Assembly (NCBI GenBank): GCA_015067795.1
Contig: SVLU01000004.1
Span: forward strand, 28,885-92,884
DNA length: 64,000 nucleotides
DNA from: Oscillospiraceae bacterium
GTDB lineage: Bacteria; Bacillota; Clostridia; Oscillospirales; Oscillospiraceae
Reading direction: 5' to 3'
Positions 1 through 8,800 of this stretch are shown in pieces (positions within the stretch are counted from its first letter, which is position 1; each line of letters starts with the position of its first letter). Under the pieces are notes generated by a model, which saw nothing but the letters and a program-made list of their open reading frames with translations, was not told where the DNA came from and did no database searches. Both the position numbers and the translations under genes were made by a program.

Positions 1-387
1 CCGGCCTTCGGTCTGACCCTCAGCCCGATGATCGGCTCTGCGGCAATGAGCCTCAGCTCCGTCAGCGTTGTGACCAACGCCCTCAGACTCAGATGGTTTA
101 AGCCAAAGAATGTTGTTCATGAAACCCAGTCAAATATCGGGGAGGAACTTCCCCTTGAAACGAAAGGAAACGATACTATGAAAAAGACTCTTATCATTGA
201 AGGCATGATGTGTATGCATTGTCAGAGACACGTTACAAACGCTCTGCAGGCTGTTGAAGGCGTGGAAGATGTTGTGGTTGACCTGGAGGCCAAGAGTGCT
301 GTGGTCACACTCGCATCCGACGTTGCAGACGAAGTTCTGGCCGCGGCGGTTACCGAACAGGGATATACAGTTGTAAGCGTGGATTAA
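1..387 (+). CDS. copA: Copper-translocating P-type ATPase, C-terminal end with fused HMA domain (partial)
   Basis: The 5' part lies outside the window; the reading frame is open from base 1. The first ~40 residues match the end of CopA-type P1B ATPases: a last membrane helix with the motif [17 protein letters not shown] followed by NALRLRWFK. After a ~25-residue linker comes a complete heavy-metal-associated (ferredoxin-like) domain with the copper-binding motif GMMCMHC. CopA pumps Cu(I) out of the cytoplasm; HMA domains usually sit at the N-terminus, so the C-terminal position is less common. The ATG at 178, which opens the HMA domain, is preceded by a Shine-Dalgarno-like AAAGGA about 8 bases upstream, so a free CopZ-like copper chaperone might also be made from this gene. 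CopA identity is firm from the membrane end plus HMA; the internal start is inference. Confidence 0.85.
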   Translation, partial: PAFGLTLSPMIGSAAMSLSSVSVVTNALRLRWFKPKNVVHETQSNIGEELPLETKGNDTMKKTLIIEGMMCMHCQRHVTNALQAVEGVEDVVVDLEAKSAVVTLASDVADEVLAAAVTEQGYTVVSVD

Positions 388-406
388 TTCGCAAACAGAA
401 CATATA

Positions 407-444
407 AAAATCCGACCTATGCTCACTGTCATAGGTCGGATTTA
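407..444 (+). terminator. Terminator after copA
   Basis: A perfect 14-bp stem (408-421 with 430-443) and an 8-base loop begin 20 bases after the copA stop. The arms start and end in A and T runs, so it could work on both strands. Confidence 0.8.
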
Positions 445-490
445 GTTTGTCTGAAAAGTTTACATTTTATTACCCGCTGCAACCGCAAAA

Positions 491-535
491 CCCTCTCCAT
501 CACCTTCGGTGACACCTCTCCCACTGGGAGAGGCA
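491..535 (-). repeat. Degenerate copy of the CTCCCTC palindromic repeat
   Basis: Same two-hairpin design as the better copies at 5523-5673: an outer CTCTCCC/GGGAGAG hairpin and an inner CACCTTCGGTG hairpin. It reads in the minus orientation. Confidence 0.6.
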
Positions 536-591
536 GGAGAAGCAGAGCAGTTCCCCCTCATGTCATTCCGGGCAAAGCAGTCCCTCTCCAG

Positions 592-624
592 TCATTCCGA
601 GGAGCGAAGCGACGTGGGAATCTT
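592..624 (+). repeat. GAGGAGCGAAGCGACGTGG repeat
   Basis: A 33-base stretch beginning TCATTCCGAGGAGCG and ending GTGGGAATCTT. The same sequence appears as the two facing arms of the element at 37360-37436, so it is an intergenic repeat family of this genome. Confidence 0.6.
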
Positions 625-649
625 ATCTAAAATAGTTGAAGAAAATATA

Positions 650-773
650 CGTTCTTGAATACTTTTACTTCAAAACAGATTTTTGGGTTTTATCGCCTCC
701 GGGTTGGGCGGGTACTTTCTTTCGGAAGAAAGCTGCGTAGGGACACCCGTCCTCGGGTGTCCGCAGACTGCAC
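650..773 (+). repeat. ~123-base direct repeat, copy 1
   Basis: Aligns with 861-983. The shared core runs from a TTTTATCGCC motif through a GGCGGG box to TTTCTTTCGGAAGAAAGC (itself a hairpin) and a GTGTC/GACAC stem. A third, partial relative is at 13795-13846. Confidence 0.65.
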
Positions 774-860
774 CGATTATTATAAAATCGGTCTTGTCTT
801 CAATGTGAAGCCTTTATCATTTGCCGCAACCGTAGGGTTCGGCGCTTGCGACGAACCGCA

Positions 861-983
861 TATTTTTGAATAATCTTACTGCAATACATATTTTTTGGTT
901 TTATCGCCTTCGCGGCGGGCGGTCACTTTCTTTCGGAAGAAAGCTGCGTAGGAACACATCTCGGGGTGTCTGCAAACCGCACC
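861..983 (+). repeat. ~123-base direct repeat, copy 2
   Basis: Second copy of the element at 650-773, diverged at scattered positions but keeping the TTTATCGCC box, the CTTTCTTTCGGAAGAAAG hairpin and the final GGTGTC region. Confidence 0.65.
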
Positions 984-988
984 CCTGG

Positions 989-1033
989 TTCTCTCTCTGG
1001 GAGAGCTGTCAGCGTAAGCTTACTGAGAGGGTC
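989..1033 (+). repeat. Degenerate copy of the CTCCCTC palindromic repeat
   Basis: Plus-orientation copy with outer hairpin CTCTCTCTGGGAGAG, inner GTCAGCGTAAGCTTAC and the family tail ACTGAGAGGGT. Confidence 0.6.
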
Positions 1034-1092
1034 AGCAATTCTGCATTTTGAATTACGAATTATGCATTATATAAACCGCCTCTGCGGCTTTC

Positions 1093-2340
1093 CTAATTTG
1101 CAGTGGTTTTTGCCTTTTCAGCTTCCATCACATACATCTCCTCAACCGCAAGAGAGATTTTTGTAACAGAGAATTCCTCACACTGAGGATATACATAGAA
1201 GGTCTCGCTTGTAGTGCTGATACCCACACAGTCCTGGCCGCAGCCCTTGTAGTCATACTCTATCTGGCAGGAATACAGGGATACAACCGGCTTCTCAACC
1301 TTGAACTTTTCACCCTCAAATTCACCCTCAAGGGTCAAGCCGTTATAGTCATGGCGAAGCGTGCCATTGCCGATGTCCACATATCCCCTGGAATTCGGCA
1401 GAAACTCAATACGAACCGGTGAGTCGAAGTGATATTTGCCGGCGCGAACCTCCGCTCTGACGTTTTTCCGTTCCCATTCGTACCAATCCGGGATATGGCT
1501 GAATTCCGTTTCGCCTGACCTTGCCTTAAGCTCGCCAAGCTCCGTCATCTCCCATTCTCTTCCGCAATGAGTGCAGCGGAGAGTTGAACCCTCGGATGTC
1601 ATCTTATACTCAGTACCACAGCCTGGACACTGATACAGAACTCTGTGTAAGCCTTCCGCTCTTGTAGGCAGCTTTATACGCTTCTTTTTCTTCTTCTGCC
1701 ATGCAAAATCGTCGTAAACGAATGCCTCACGAATTCTTTCGTTTATCTCCTGAGGCTTCATACTTCTGACTTCCTCAGCCGTCAGAATGCAGGTCATCTC
1801 AGCGGTAATGCCAAAAAGCTTTCTGTCACCGATGTTCCAGAAGGGTGAATTAACATGAACGCCATTGCTGATAAGCACCACAACAGGGACCTTCAGCAGC
1901 TTTACAAGCTTGCCGAGAGAATCGGGAAGTACGGTGGGAGTACCGCAGAGGGTATATCTTGCCTCGGGATACATTATCGCAATGCGGCCCATGTCAACAA
2001 CACGCTTCAGCTGACGGACAAGCTTTATATCGCTGTTAAAGCGTCTTGTGGGGAATGCACCTGCCGCCTTAACCAGCTCTTCGCGGCCAACAAAGGCGTT
2101 GACAGCCGCAACATAGTTGCATCTTCGCGGGAATACAAAGGATTCCGCTATGCGGAAGTCGATGAATGCGTTATGGTTGCACAGCATCAGATAGGGCGGT
2201 TTGATCCCTTTCATGTTTACTTTTTTCTTTCTGAGTCCGTGTTTCCACAGATGCGGAAATGTGTAGAGCCATAACAGCGGAAACAGGCGCTGCTTTGCCG
2301 GAATTTCGCTCATATCCATTCGCTCAAATCTGTCAAGCAA
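1093..2340 (-). CDS. PlsC-like 1-acyl-glycerol-phosphate acyltransferase with zinc ribbon
   Basis: 415 aa. The N-terminal ~200 residues carry the lysophospholipid acyltransferase motifs: NHNAFID (the NHx4D catalytic box, ~residue 55) and MYPEARY, a variant of the EGTR substrate box. Family members acylate lysophosphatidate at the membrane. The middle has a zinc ribbon, CPGC...CTHC, and the C-terminal ~150 residues resemble nothing I recognise and are probably a beta-rich domain. A fused zinc ribbon is unusual for PlsC. The start is a TTG at 2340, chosen because AAGGAG lies 9 bases before it; the ATG at 2319 has no such site. It is transcribed from its own consensus promoter, divergent from purB. 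The family is well supported; the exact substrate is unknown. Confidence 0.75.
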   Translation of the reverse strand: MLDRFERMDMSEIPAKQRLFPLLWLYTFPHLWKHGLRKKKVNMKGIKPPYLMLCNHNAFIDFRIAESFVFPRRCNYVAAVNAFVGREELVKAAGAFPTRRFNSDIKLVRQLKRVVDMGRIAIMYPEARYTLCGTPTVLPDSLGKLVKLLKVPVVVLISNGVHVNSPFWNIGDRKLFGITAEMTCILTAEEVRSMKPQEINERIREAFVYDDFAWQKKKKKRIKLPTRAEGLHRVLYQCPGCGTEYKMTSEGSTLRCTHCGREWEMTELGELKARSGETEFSHIPDWYEWERKNVRAEVRAGKYHFDSPVRIEFLPNSRGYVDIGNGTLRHDYNGLTLEGEFEGEKFKVEKPVVSLYSCQIEYDYKGCGQDCVGISTTSETFYVYPQCEEFSVTKISLAVEEMYVMEAEKAKTTAN

Positions 2341-2375
2341 TTTCCTTTTCTCCTTTGATTGTTTGAAATAGGACT

Positions 2376-2404
2376 ATTGTAGTGCCAAAATTATCGCTTG
2401 TCAA
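2376..2404 (-). promoter_or_regulatory. Promoter of the PlsC-like gene
   Basis: Minus strand: -35 TTGACA (2404-2399), 17-bp spacer, -10 TACAAT (2381-2376). The expected transcript start is near 2369, about 30 bases before the TTG start. Confidence 0.8.
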
Positions 2405-2644
2405 CCAATAGAATGTTACAATTCCGAATAAGCCGTAATTGTAAAGTCTATTTTAAGGTTAGCGTGCTGAATTAGCCACTTTCAGCAGTTCATTACAGGG
2501 GATAAGAACTTGCTTCTGCCGGATTTTCACTCAATTCCGCACAGCAGTTTTAAATGTGCTGACGAACTGTTTGCGTGAAATCATATCTCAAATACCCATC
2601 CTTCCGATAAAATCCAAATATTCTGCAATTTACATATATTTAAT
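2405..2644. other. Divergent intergenic region, no gene seen
   Basis: About 240 bases between the two divergent promoters. No open frame with a ribosome site, no clear riboswitch and none of the repeat families of this window. Confidence 0.5.
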
Positions 2645-2673
2645 TTGCATTTTATGCCCGCTTGTTATATAAT
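2645..2673 (+). promoter_or_regulatory. purB-purA promoter
   Basis: -35 TTGCAT (2645-2650), 17-bp spacer, -10 TATAAT (2668-2673). It overlaps upstream in-frame start codons of purB, which rules those starts out. No purine riboswitch fits in the short leader. Confidence 0.85.
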
Positions 2674-2701
2674 GCAAGGTAGTATAATTAGGAGGCTTCA
2701 A

Positions 2702-4135
2702 ATGACAAACGTATACGAAAACCCTCTCTGCACTCGTTATGCAAGCACCGAAATGAAGCATATCTTCTCCGCTGACTGCAAGTTCCAGACATGGCGTAAG
2801 CTGTGGATCGCTCTTGCGGAGAGTGAAAAAGAACTGGGCTTACCTATTACTGATGAGCAGATTGCAGAGCTGAAAGCCCACATTACCGACATTGACTATG
2901 CAAAGGCCGCTGAATATGAGTCCAAGCTCCGTCACGACGTTATGGCTCATGTAAAGACCTATGGCGATTGCTGCCCTAACGCTAAGGGTATCATCCATCT
3001 TGGTGCCACCTCCTGCTACGTTGGTGACAACACAGATATTATTATCATGAGACAGGCTCTTCTCAGAATCAGAAAGCTCCTTGTTAACTGCATTGCGGCT
3101 GTTTCCGAATTCGCTGAGAAGCACAAGAATGTCCCGACTCTGGCTTACACCCATTTCCAGGCAGCTCAGCCTACCACAATGGGCAAGCGTGCAACACTCT
3201 GGCTCCAGGACCTTATCTTCGACCTTGAACAGCTTGATTTCCAGATAAAGAGCCTTAAGCTTCTTGGCTGTAAGGGTACTACCGGCACAGCGGCAAGCTT
3301 CCTTGCTCTCTTTGACGGTGACCATGAAAAGACAAAGCAGCTTGAAAAGCTTATTGCAAATAAGATGGGCTTCGAGGCTTGCTATCCTGTTTCCGGTCAG
3401 ACCTATACCCGTAAGGTGGACTTTAACGTTCTTTCTGCTCTCTGTGAGATCGCTCAGAGTGCGGCAAAGTTCTCCAACGATATCCGCCTTCTCTCCCATC
3501 TGAAGGAATTTGACGAGCCATTTGAAAGCGGTCAGATCGGCTCCTCCGCTATGGCTTACAAGCGTAACCCAATGAGAAGTGAACGTATCGCTTCTCTTGC
3601 AAGATACGTCATGGTTGACACATTGAACCCGGCTATCACAGCAGCGACTCAGTGGCTGGAACGCACACTGGATGACTCCGCAAATAAGCGCATCTCCATC
3701 CCTGAAGCATTCTTAGCTGTTGATGCTATCCTGTCCCTGTACATCAATATCGTAAAGGGCGGCACAGTTTATCCAAACATGATGAAGCGCCATCTTATGG
3801 AAGAACTGCCATTTATTGCAACTGAAAATATCATGATGTACTGCGTAAAGTATAAAAACGGCGACCGTCAGGCTCTCCATGAAGCTATCCGTATCCACTC
3901 TGTGGACACAGCCAAGCAGATAAAGCTCCACGGCTGTGAAAACGATCTTCTGGACAGAATTCTTGCTGACCCTGCTTTTGGTCTTACAAAGGAAGAGCTT
4001 GATGAGATAATCGCTCCTGAAAAGTTCATCGGACGTTCCGTTGAACAGACAGAAGAATTCCTGAATGAATTTGCCTATCCTGTTCTTGAAGCAAACAAGG
4101 ACGTAATGGGCGTTGATGTATCTATAAAAGTTTAA
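2702..4135 (+). CDS. purB: Adenylosuccinate lyase
   Basis: 477 aa. Catalyses two fumarate-releasing steps of purine synthesis: SAICAR to AICAR and adenylosuccinate to AMP. The fumarase/aspartase superfamily signature GSSAMAYKRNPMRSE is present near residue 280 (GSSAMPYKRNP in most homologues), and the histidine region LGATSCYVGDNTD is seen near residue 105. The start at 2702 is set by an AGGAGG 6 bases upstream and by the promoter at 2645-2673. purA follows after 43 bases, so the two AMP-branch enzymes form an operon. Confidence 0.95.
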   Translation: MTNVYENPLCTRYASTEMKHIFSADCKFQTWRKLWIALAESEKELGLPITDEQIAELKAHITDIDYAKAAEYESKLRHDVMAHVKTYGDCCPNAKGIIHLGATSCYVGDNTDIIIMRQALLRIRKLLVNCIAAVSEFAEKHKNVPTLAYTHFQAAQPTTMGKRATLWLQDLIFDLEQLDFQIKSLKLLGCKGTTGTAASFLALFDGDHEKTKQLEKLIANKMGFEACYPVSGQTYTRKVDFNVLSALCEIAQSAAKFSNDIRLLSHLKEFDEPFESGQIGSSAMAYKRNPMRSERIASLARYVMVDTLNPAITAATQWLERTLDDSANKRISIPEAFLAVDAILSLYINIVKGGTVYPNMMKRHLMEELPFIATENIMMYCVKYKNGDRQALHEAIRIHSVDTAKQIKLHGCENDLLDRILADPAFGLTKEELDEIIAPEKFIGRSVEQTEEFLNEFAYPVLEANKDVMGVDVSIKV

Positions 4136-4178
4136 TTATTGATTAATTGCCAAAAACGGCAGAATGGAGTAAATCACT

Positions 4179-5453
4179 ATGTTAACAGCAATTGTTGGTA
4201 TCAACTGGGGCGACGAAGGCAAGGGCAGAATGGTTGACCTGCTCAGCAAGGATTTTGACATCGTTGCTCGTTACCAGGGCGGCAACAACGCCGGTCATAC
4301 CGTTGTAAATGATAAGGGTAAGTTCATCCTTAACCTGCTGCCATCCGGCATTCTCCGTGACGACACCGTAAACGTCATGGGTCAGGGCATGGTAATCGAC
4401 GTTGAACATCTGTACCACGAGGTAAAGCGTATTACCGACGCAGGTATCGAGATCACACCTGACAGACTTAAGATCAGTGACAGAGCAACTATCTGTATGC
4501 CATATCACAAGCAGATGGACTGTCTTGAAGAGGATAGACTTGGCGATGCCAAGTTTGGCTCCACCCGTCGCGGTATCGCTCCTGTTTATGCTGACAAATA
4601 CATGAAGAAGTCCTTCCGTATGGGCGACCTTCTCCACATGGACGACGTTAAGAGAAGAATGCCTGCCATCATCGAATGGAAAAACCTCACCGTTCACGGC
4701 GGCTACAAGGCTGACGAGATCGAAGCAGAAGAAATGATCAAGTGGCTGGAAACCTACGGTCTGGCATTTAAGGACTACATCTGTGACACCACAGAATACT
4801 TAAACAATGCTCTCGATAACGGCAAGACCGTTATCTTTGAAGCACAGCTTGGTGCTCTCCGTGATATCGACTTCGGTATCTATCCATACACCTCCTCCTC
4901 CAACACCATTGCGGCTTATGCTCCAATCGGTGCAGGCATCCCGGGAAGAAAGCTTTCCAATACTATCGGTATCATGAAGGCTTACTCCAGCTGTGTTGGC
5001 GAAGGCCCATTCACCTGCGAAATGTTCGGCGAAGAAGGCGACAAGCTCCGTACAGCCGGTGCTGAATTCGGTGCTGCAACAGGCAGACCAAGAAGAGTCG
5101 GCGGCTTTGACGTTCCTGCTTCCAAGTTTGGTATCATGGCACAGGGTGCTGACGAGATCGCTCTCACTAAGCTGGACGTTCTCTCCTGCTTCGAGTCTAT
5201 CCCAGTTTGCGTTAAGTATGAGGTAAACGGTGTGGAAACCGATAAGTTCCCATCCGGCGAAGACCTCGTAAACGCAAAGCCTGTTTACGAATACGTACCG
5301 GGCTGGGGCTGCGATATTTCCGGTTGCCGCAGCTTTAGCGAGCTGCCAAAGGCCGCTCAGGATTACATCATCTACCTCCAGGAGAAGGTTAACGCAAAGA
5401 TCAAATACGTTTCCGTTGGCCCGGGCAGAGATGAATATCTTGTAATTGAATAA
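4179..5453 (+). CDS. purA: Adenylosuccinate synthetase
   Basis: 424 aa, the usual family length. Converts IMP, aspartate and GTP to adenylosuccinate, the step before PurB in AMP synthesis. The N-terminal P-loop-like motif reads GINWGDEGKGR (GxQWGDEGKGK in most homologues), so the Gln and final Lys are replaced by Asn and Arg while the catalytic Asp is kept. The catalytic His is in NNAGHTVV. GSTRRGIAPVYADK (IMP site) and TGRPRRVGGFD are typical. A GGAG site precedes the ATG. Co-transcribed with purB and ended by the terminator at 5468. Confidence 0.95.
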   Translation: MLTAIVGINWGDEGKGRMVDLLSKDFDIVARYQGGNNAGHTVVNDKGKFILNLLPSGILRDDTVNVMGQGMVIDVEHLYHEVKRITDAGIEITPDRLKISDRATICMPYHKQMDCLEEDRLGDAKFGSTRRGIAPVYADKYMKKSFRMGDLLHMDDVKRRMPAIIEWKNLTVHGGYKADEIEAEEMIKWLETYGLAFKDYICDTTEYLNNALDNGKTVIFEAQLGALRDIDFGIYPYTSSSNTIAAYAPIGAGIPGRKLSNTIGIMKAYSSCVGEGPFTCEMFGEEGDKLRTAGAEFGAATGRPRRVGGFDVPASKFGIMAQGADEIALTKLDVLSCFESIPVCVKYEVNGVETDKFPSGEDLVNAKPVYEYVPGWGCDISGCRSFSELPKAAQDYIIYLQEKVNAKIKYVSVGPGRDEYLVIE

Positions 5454-5467
5454 TTATGTATAGCAGA

Positions 5468-5498
5468 AGCCGTCAAGGGAAACCTTGGCGGCTTTTTG
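5468..5498 (+). terminator. Terminator after purA
   Basis: 10-bp stem GCCGTCAAGG / CCTTGGCGGC with a GAAA-type loop and a TTTTT tail, 15 bases after the purA stop. Confidence 0.85.
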
Positions 5499-5522
5499 TG
5501 TGTATGTGAGGGTAAAGCTTGA

Positions 5523-5673
5523 GCTCCCTCTGACGAGGGAGCTGTCGCCGTAAGGCGACTGAGGGAGAGAAAATCTGCAAATTTCACCATTTCATGCAAA
5601 AACGAAACTTTTTGAAGTTCTCTCCCTCCGTCAAAAATCAAAGATTTTTGCCACCTCCCTCGTCAGAGGGAGG
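5523..5673. repeat. Inverted pair of CTCCCTC palindromic repeats
   Basis: Two copies in opposite orientation: 5523-5569 (plus) and 5620-5673 (minus). Each has an outer hairpin (CTCCCTC...GAGGGAG), an inner hairpin (GTCGCC/GGCGAC or an AAAAATC/GATTTTT version) and the tail TGAGGGAGAG. The pair can also fold as one long hairpin. The inner stem varies by compensating changes between copies, so the fold rather than the sequence is kept. Confidence 0.8.
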
Positions 5674-5686
5674 TTTTTGACAATCT

Positions 5687-5717
5687 GAGCCGTCGGTGAA
5701 AACCGGCGGCTTTTTTG
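5687..5717 (+). terminator. Terminator-like hairpin upstream of the GH97 gene
   Basis: Stem GCCGTCGGT / ACCGGCGGC, loop GAAA, followed by TTTTTTG. The hairpin after the GH97 gene (9371) is almost the same sequence. Confidence 0.7.
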
Positions 5718-5795
5718 TTTCGAGGAAAGCAACAAAGCATTTTCGTCAAAAGGTAGAAAAAGTTAGTTAGATTTCACAAAAACGTTAATTTATGC

Positions 5796-5824
5796 TTGTT
5801 TTTGTGTCAAATACTTCATATAAT
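5796..5824 (+). promoter_or_regulatory. Promoter of the GH97 gene
   Basis: -35 TTGTTT (5796-5801), 17-bp spacer, perfect -10 TATAAT (5819-5824), 45 bases before the start codon. Confidence 0.65.
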
Positions 5825-5868
5825 TAAATTGGCTTCACTCAAAAACAATTAATTAAGGAGAAAGAAAT

Positions 5869-8800
5869 ATGAAAAAAACACAAAAATTCCTGGCGTTCCT
5901 TTTGGTGCTGGTGATGGCTGTGGGTATGCTGCCTGCATCCGCACTTGCCGCTGAGGGAGCAGAGGCAAAATCCTCAACAGTTACCGTTGCCTCCCCTGAC
6001 GGCTCCGGCCCTTCCATCTCCGTTTGGATAGAAGATGGAGTTCCATTCTATTCCATTGAAAACAGCGGCGTTACCATGATTGAACCATCCCGTCTTGGTA
6101 TTGAAACCTCTCTTTGTTCCGTTACGGATGGAGTTACCATGGGTGAAGTCACAACTGATACACATGATGAAACATGGGACACTGTTGTTGGGGAAAAGAC
6201 TCAGGTTCGTGATTGGTATAATTCTGCTGAGATACCTCTTATTGGTGATGGCATTACCGTTACCCTTGAGGTACGCGCATATCCTGAAGGTGTGGCATTC
6301 CGTTATCTTCTGCCAACTGGGGAATACACCATCGCTGAGGACGGTGAACAGACCGAGTTCACATTCCCTTCCTTAACATATGCTTCCCTTTACATTCAGA
6401 ACAATCAGGTTGACCCAATTTGGAGATCTACCGAAGCCTTTGCTGACGGCGCGAATTATCGCTTCCCATCCACAGTGGAATATGCCGATGGAAAGGTATT
6501 GACTCTTTGCGAAGCTGATGTTGACAATTATTCCACAGCAGCTCTTGTGAAGAATACAGATAAAAGCAGATCACTTACAATTAAGAACAGCTCTGTTGTA
6601 AACGTTAGCGAAGGCAGTCCTGACGCAACTCCATGGAGAGCATTTGTAATCGGCGATGAGCTGCTTGACTTACCGGAAAACAGCGATCTTATACTCAATT
6701 TGAATGACGCACCTGATGAAGAGATTTATAATTTCGATGAATGGGTGGAAGCAGGCACCTGCCTGAGAGCAAATGTAGCCAGCACAGAGACTGTAAAGGC
6801 ACGTATTGATGAGTGTGTCACAATAGGCGCTTCCTACTGCCTGATGGATACCGGCTGGTACGGTCCTGAAATGGATAAGAACATGGATCCGCGTCTTGAT
6901 CCAACCAAGCTTGATTCGGACAATGCCTATGACGCAATTCTGGCAACAGCTATTCCGGAAGAGGGTGTATTCCGTCCAAACGGCCGCGAATATCCTACAT
7001 ACGGTCTTTTTGACGGCAGCTTTGTTGAAGGCTGGCCAAAATGGATGAATGCCGGTACCACAGATTTAAATATTCCTGAAATTTGCGAATATGCAAACAG
7101 CAAGGGCGTTGGCATTATTCTTTATGTTAACGGCAGACATCTTCCTGATCAGGCAACAGACGAAAATGGCGAGGCACGTAATCGCTATACTGTAGATGAA
7201 CTTTTTGAATACTTTGAAAGATGGGGCGTTGCCGGTGTAAAGCCCGGTTTCGTAGCCTCCCGTACACAGGAAGCGGAAGCTTATATGCAGGAAGTATGTG
7301 AAGCTGCCGCAGCCCACGGTCTGGTTATGACCGTTCATGACGAGTGGCTTTCCTGTGGCTTGGAAAGAACCTATCCAAATCTGCTGAATTACGAAGCGAT
7401 CCTTGGTGACGAAGGTGCTTACAGTGCCGAGGGAAATATCAACACATTGTTCACCCGTATGATCCAGGGTGTTGCAGACCACACCTACAATACCAGTAAA
7501 TTCACAAAAGCCTTCACTGGTGCAAGTGCTGTTGTTTTCCGAGGCAATCTCCAGTGCCTGTTCTGGGCAACGGCTGCCGTAAGCGGTAAACAGGTTATTG
7601 ATGCCTGGGAGGATCTGCCGGCAACATGGGATGAAAGCCTGTATCTGGAAGGAAAAATGAATTCCCACGCTACTTATGCAAGACGAAGCGGTGACCGGTG
7701 GTACATTGCCGGCATTAACGCAGAGCCACATTTCTCCAGCGTATCTCTTGATTTCCTGGAGTCCGGTGAAACATATCTGGCAGAAATATTCAATGAGAAT
7801 TATCCAAAAACAGGAATGGTAAAAACCACATATTATGTAAACTCCGAAACTGTCCTCGGCACATATTTGAAAAATCCAATGAACGGCTATATTGTACGTT
7901 TAACAAAGCTTGAGAGCAAAAAAGATGCGAAAATAGCAGATTATGATGCTAATGTTTATTTCGACAAGCTTCTTGAAGGCGTTAACGCCATGAATGGTGA
8001 GCCATATACAGCATATTCCTGGGCTCAGCTCCAGTCTGCTGTTGCAAATGCTTTGGCACAGAACGGAAGTGCAGCTCAGAAGGAAGCAGCAGCATTAGAA
8101 TTAGATGCAGCTATAGATGCATTGGTAGATGTAACACTACTGAAGGATGAACTGGCAAAAACAACTACATTTACCGGTTTCCTCTATACAGATGAAAGCT
8201 GGGATGCTGTTGAGGCAGCCGTAAAGCAGGCAAATGCTGCTCTTGCCAAGGAAGACCTGACATACGAAGAAATGCTTAAGGCAACAGAGGACATCATTGT
8301 TGCAGTAAACGGTCTGGAAAAGAGTGAAGCAGAGTATGCTGTCAACGAAAAGCTCCTTACCGACCTCGGCCGTCCTGAGTCCCTGGATGGAGATTATGCC
8401 TTTAACGAAGGCTATGAAGACAGCGAAAACTTAGAGCTGTTCGTTGACGGAGTGCAGACAGTATTTACAAACGGTCTGGCTGCAAGAGACGCAAATACAT
8501 ACACCTACGACATTTCCGGCCTTGGCTATGATACAATTGAATGTTATGTGGGTAATGACGCAAATCTCAAGAGCGTAGGCGGCCTGGTGTTCTATGTCTA
8601 CGGTGACGGTGCACTTCTTTACAGCTCGCTGCCAAATCTGAAGGGCAGCGATGATGCACAGTTTATCTCTGTCCCTATCAAGGGAGTAAAGAAGCTGGAG
8701 CTTGTTCAAAAGATCGCATCTCCTGACTGGGATAATCGTGGCGTTTGGGCAGATATAAAGCTTATTTCCCACAATGCAATCGAATGTGAAACAATAACCG

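Larger units (their letters stand above)
445..1092. other. Gene-free stretch made of intergenic repeats
   Basis: No convincing gene lies here. The short open frames at 655-873 and 866-1051 start in equivalent places of a duplicated repeat and look like no known protein. The stretch holds degenerate copies of the paired palindromic repeat (491-535, 989-1033), a GAGCGAAGCGACG-type repeat (592-624) and two copies of a ~123-base element (650-773, 861-983), each listed separately. Confidence 0.7.

Noticed and set aside
655..1051. Two short open frames with similar starts
   Set aside because: They lie in the two copies of a DNA repeat, which explains their similarity; the inner hairpins conserve DNA rather than protein.
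5523..5673. Regular repeats that might be taken for a CRISPR array
   Set aside because: The copies are inverted pairs scattered over many kilobases with no regular spacers and no cas genes.
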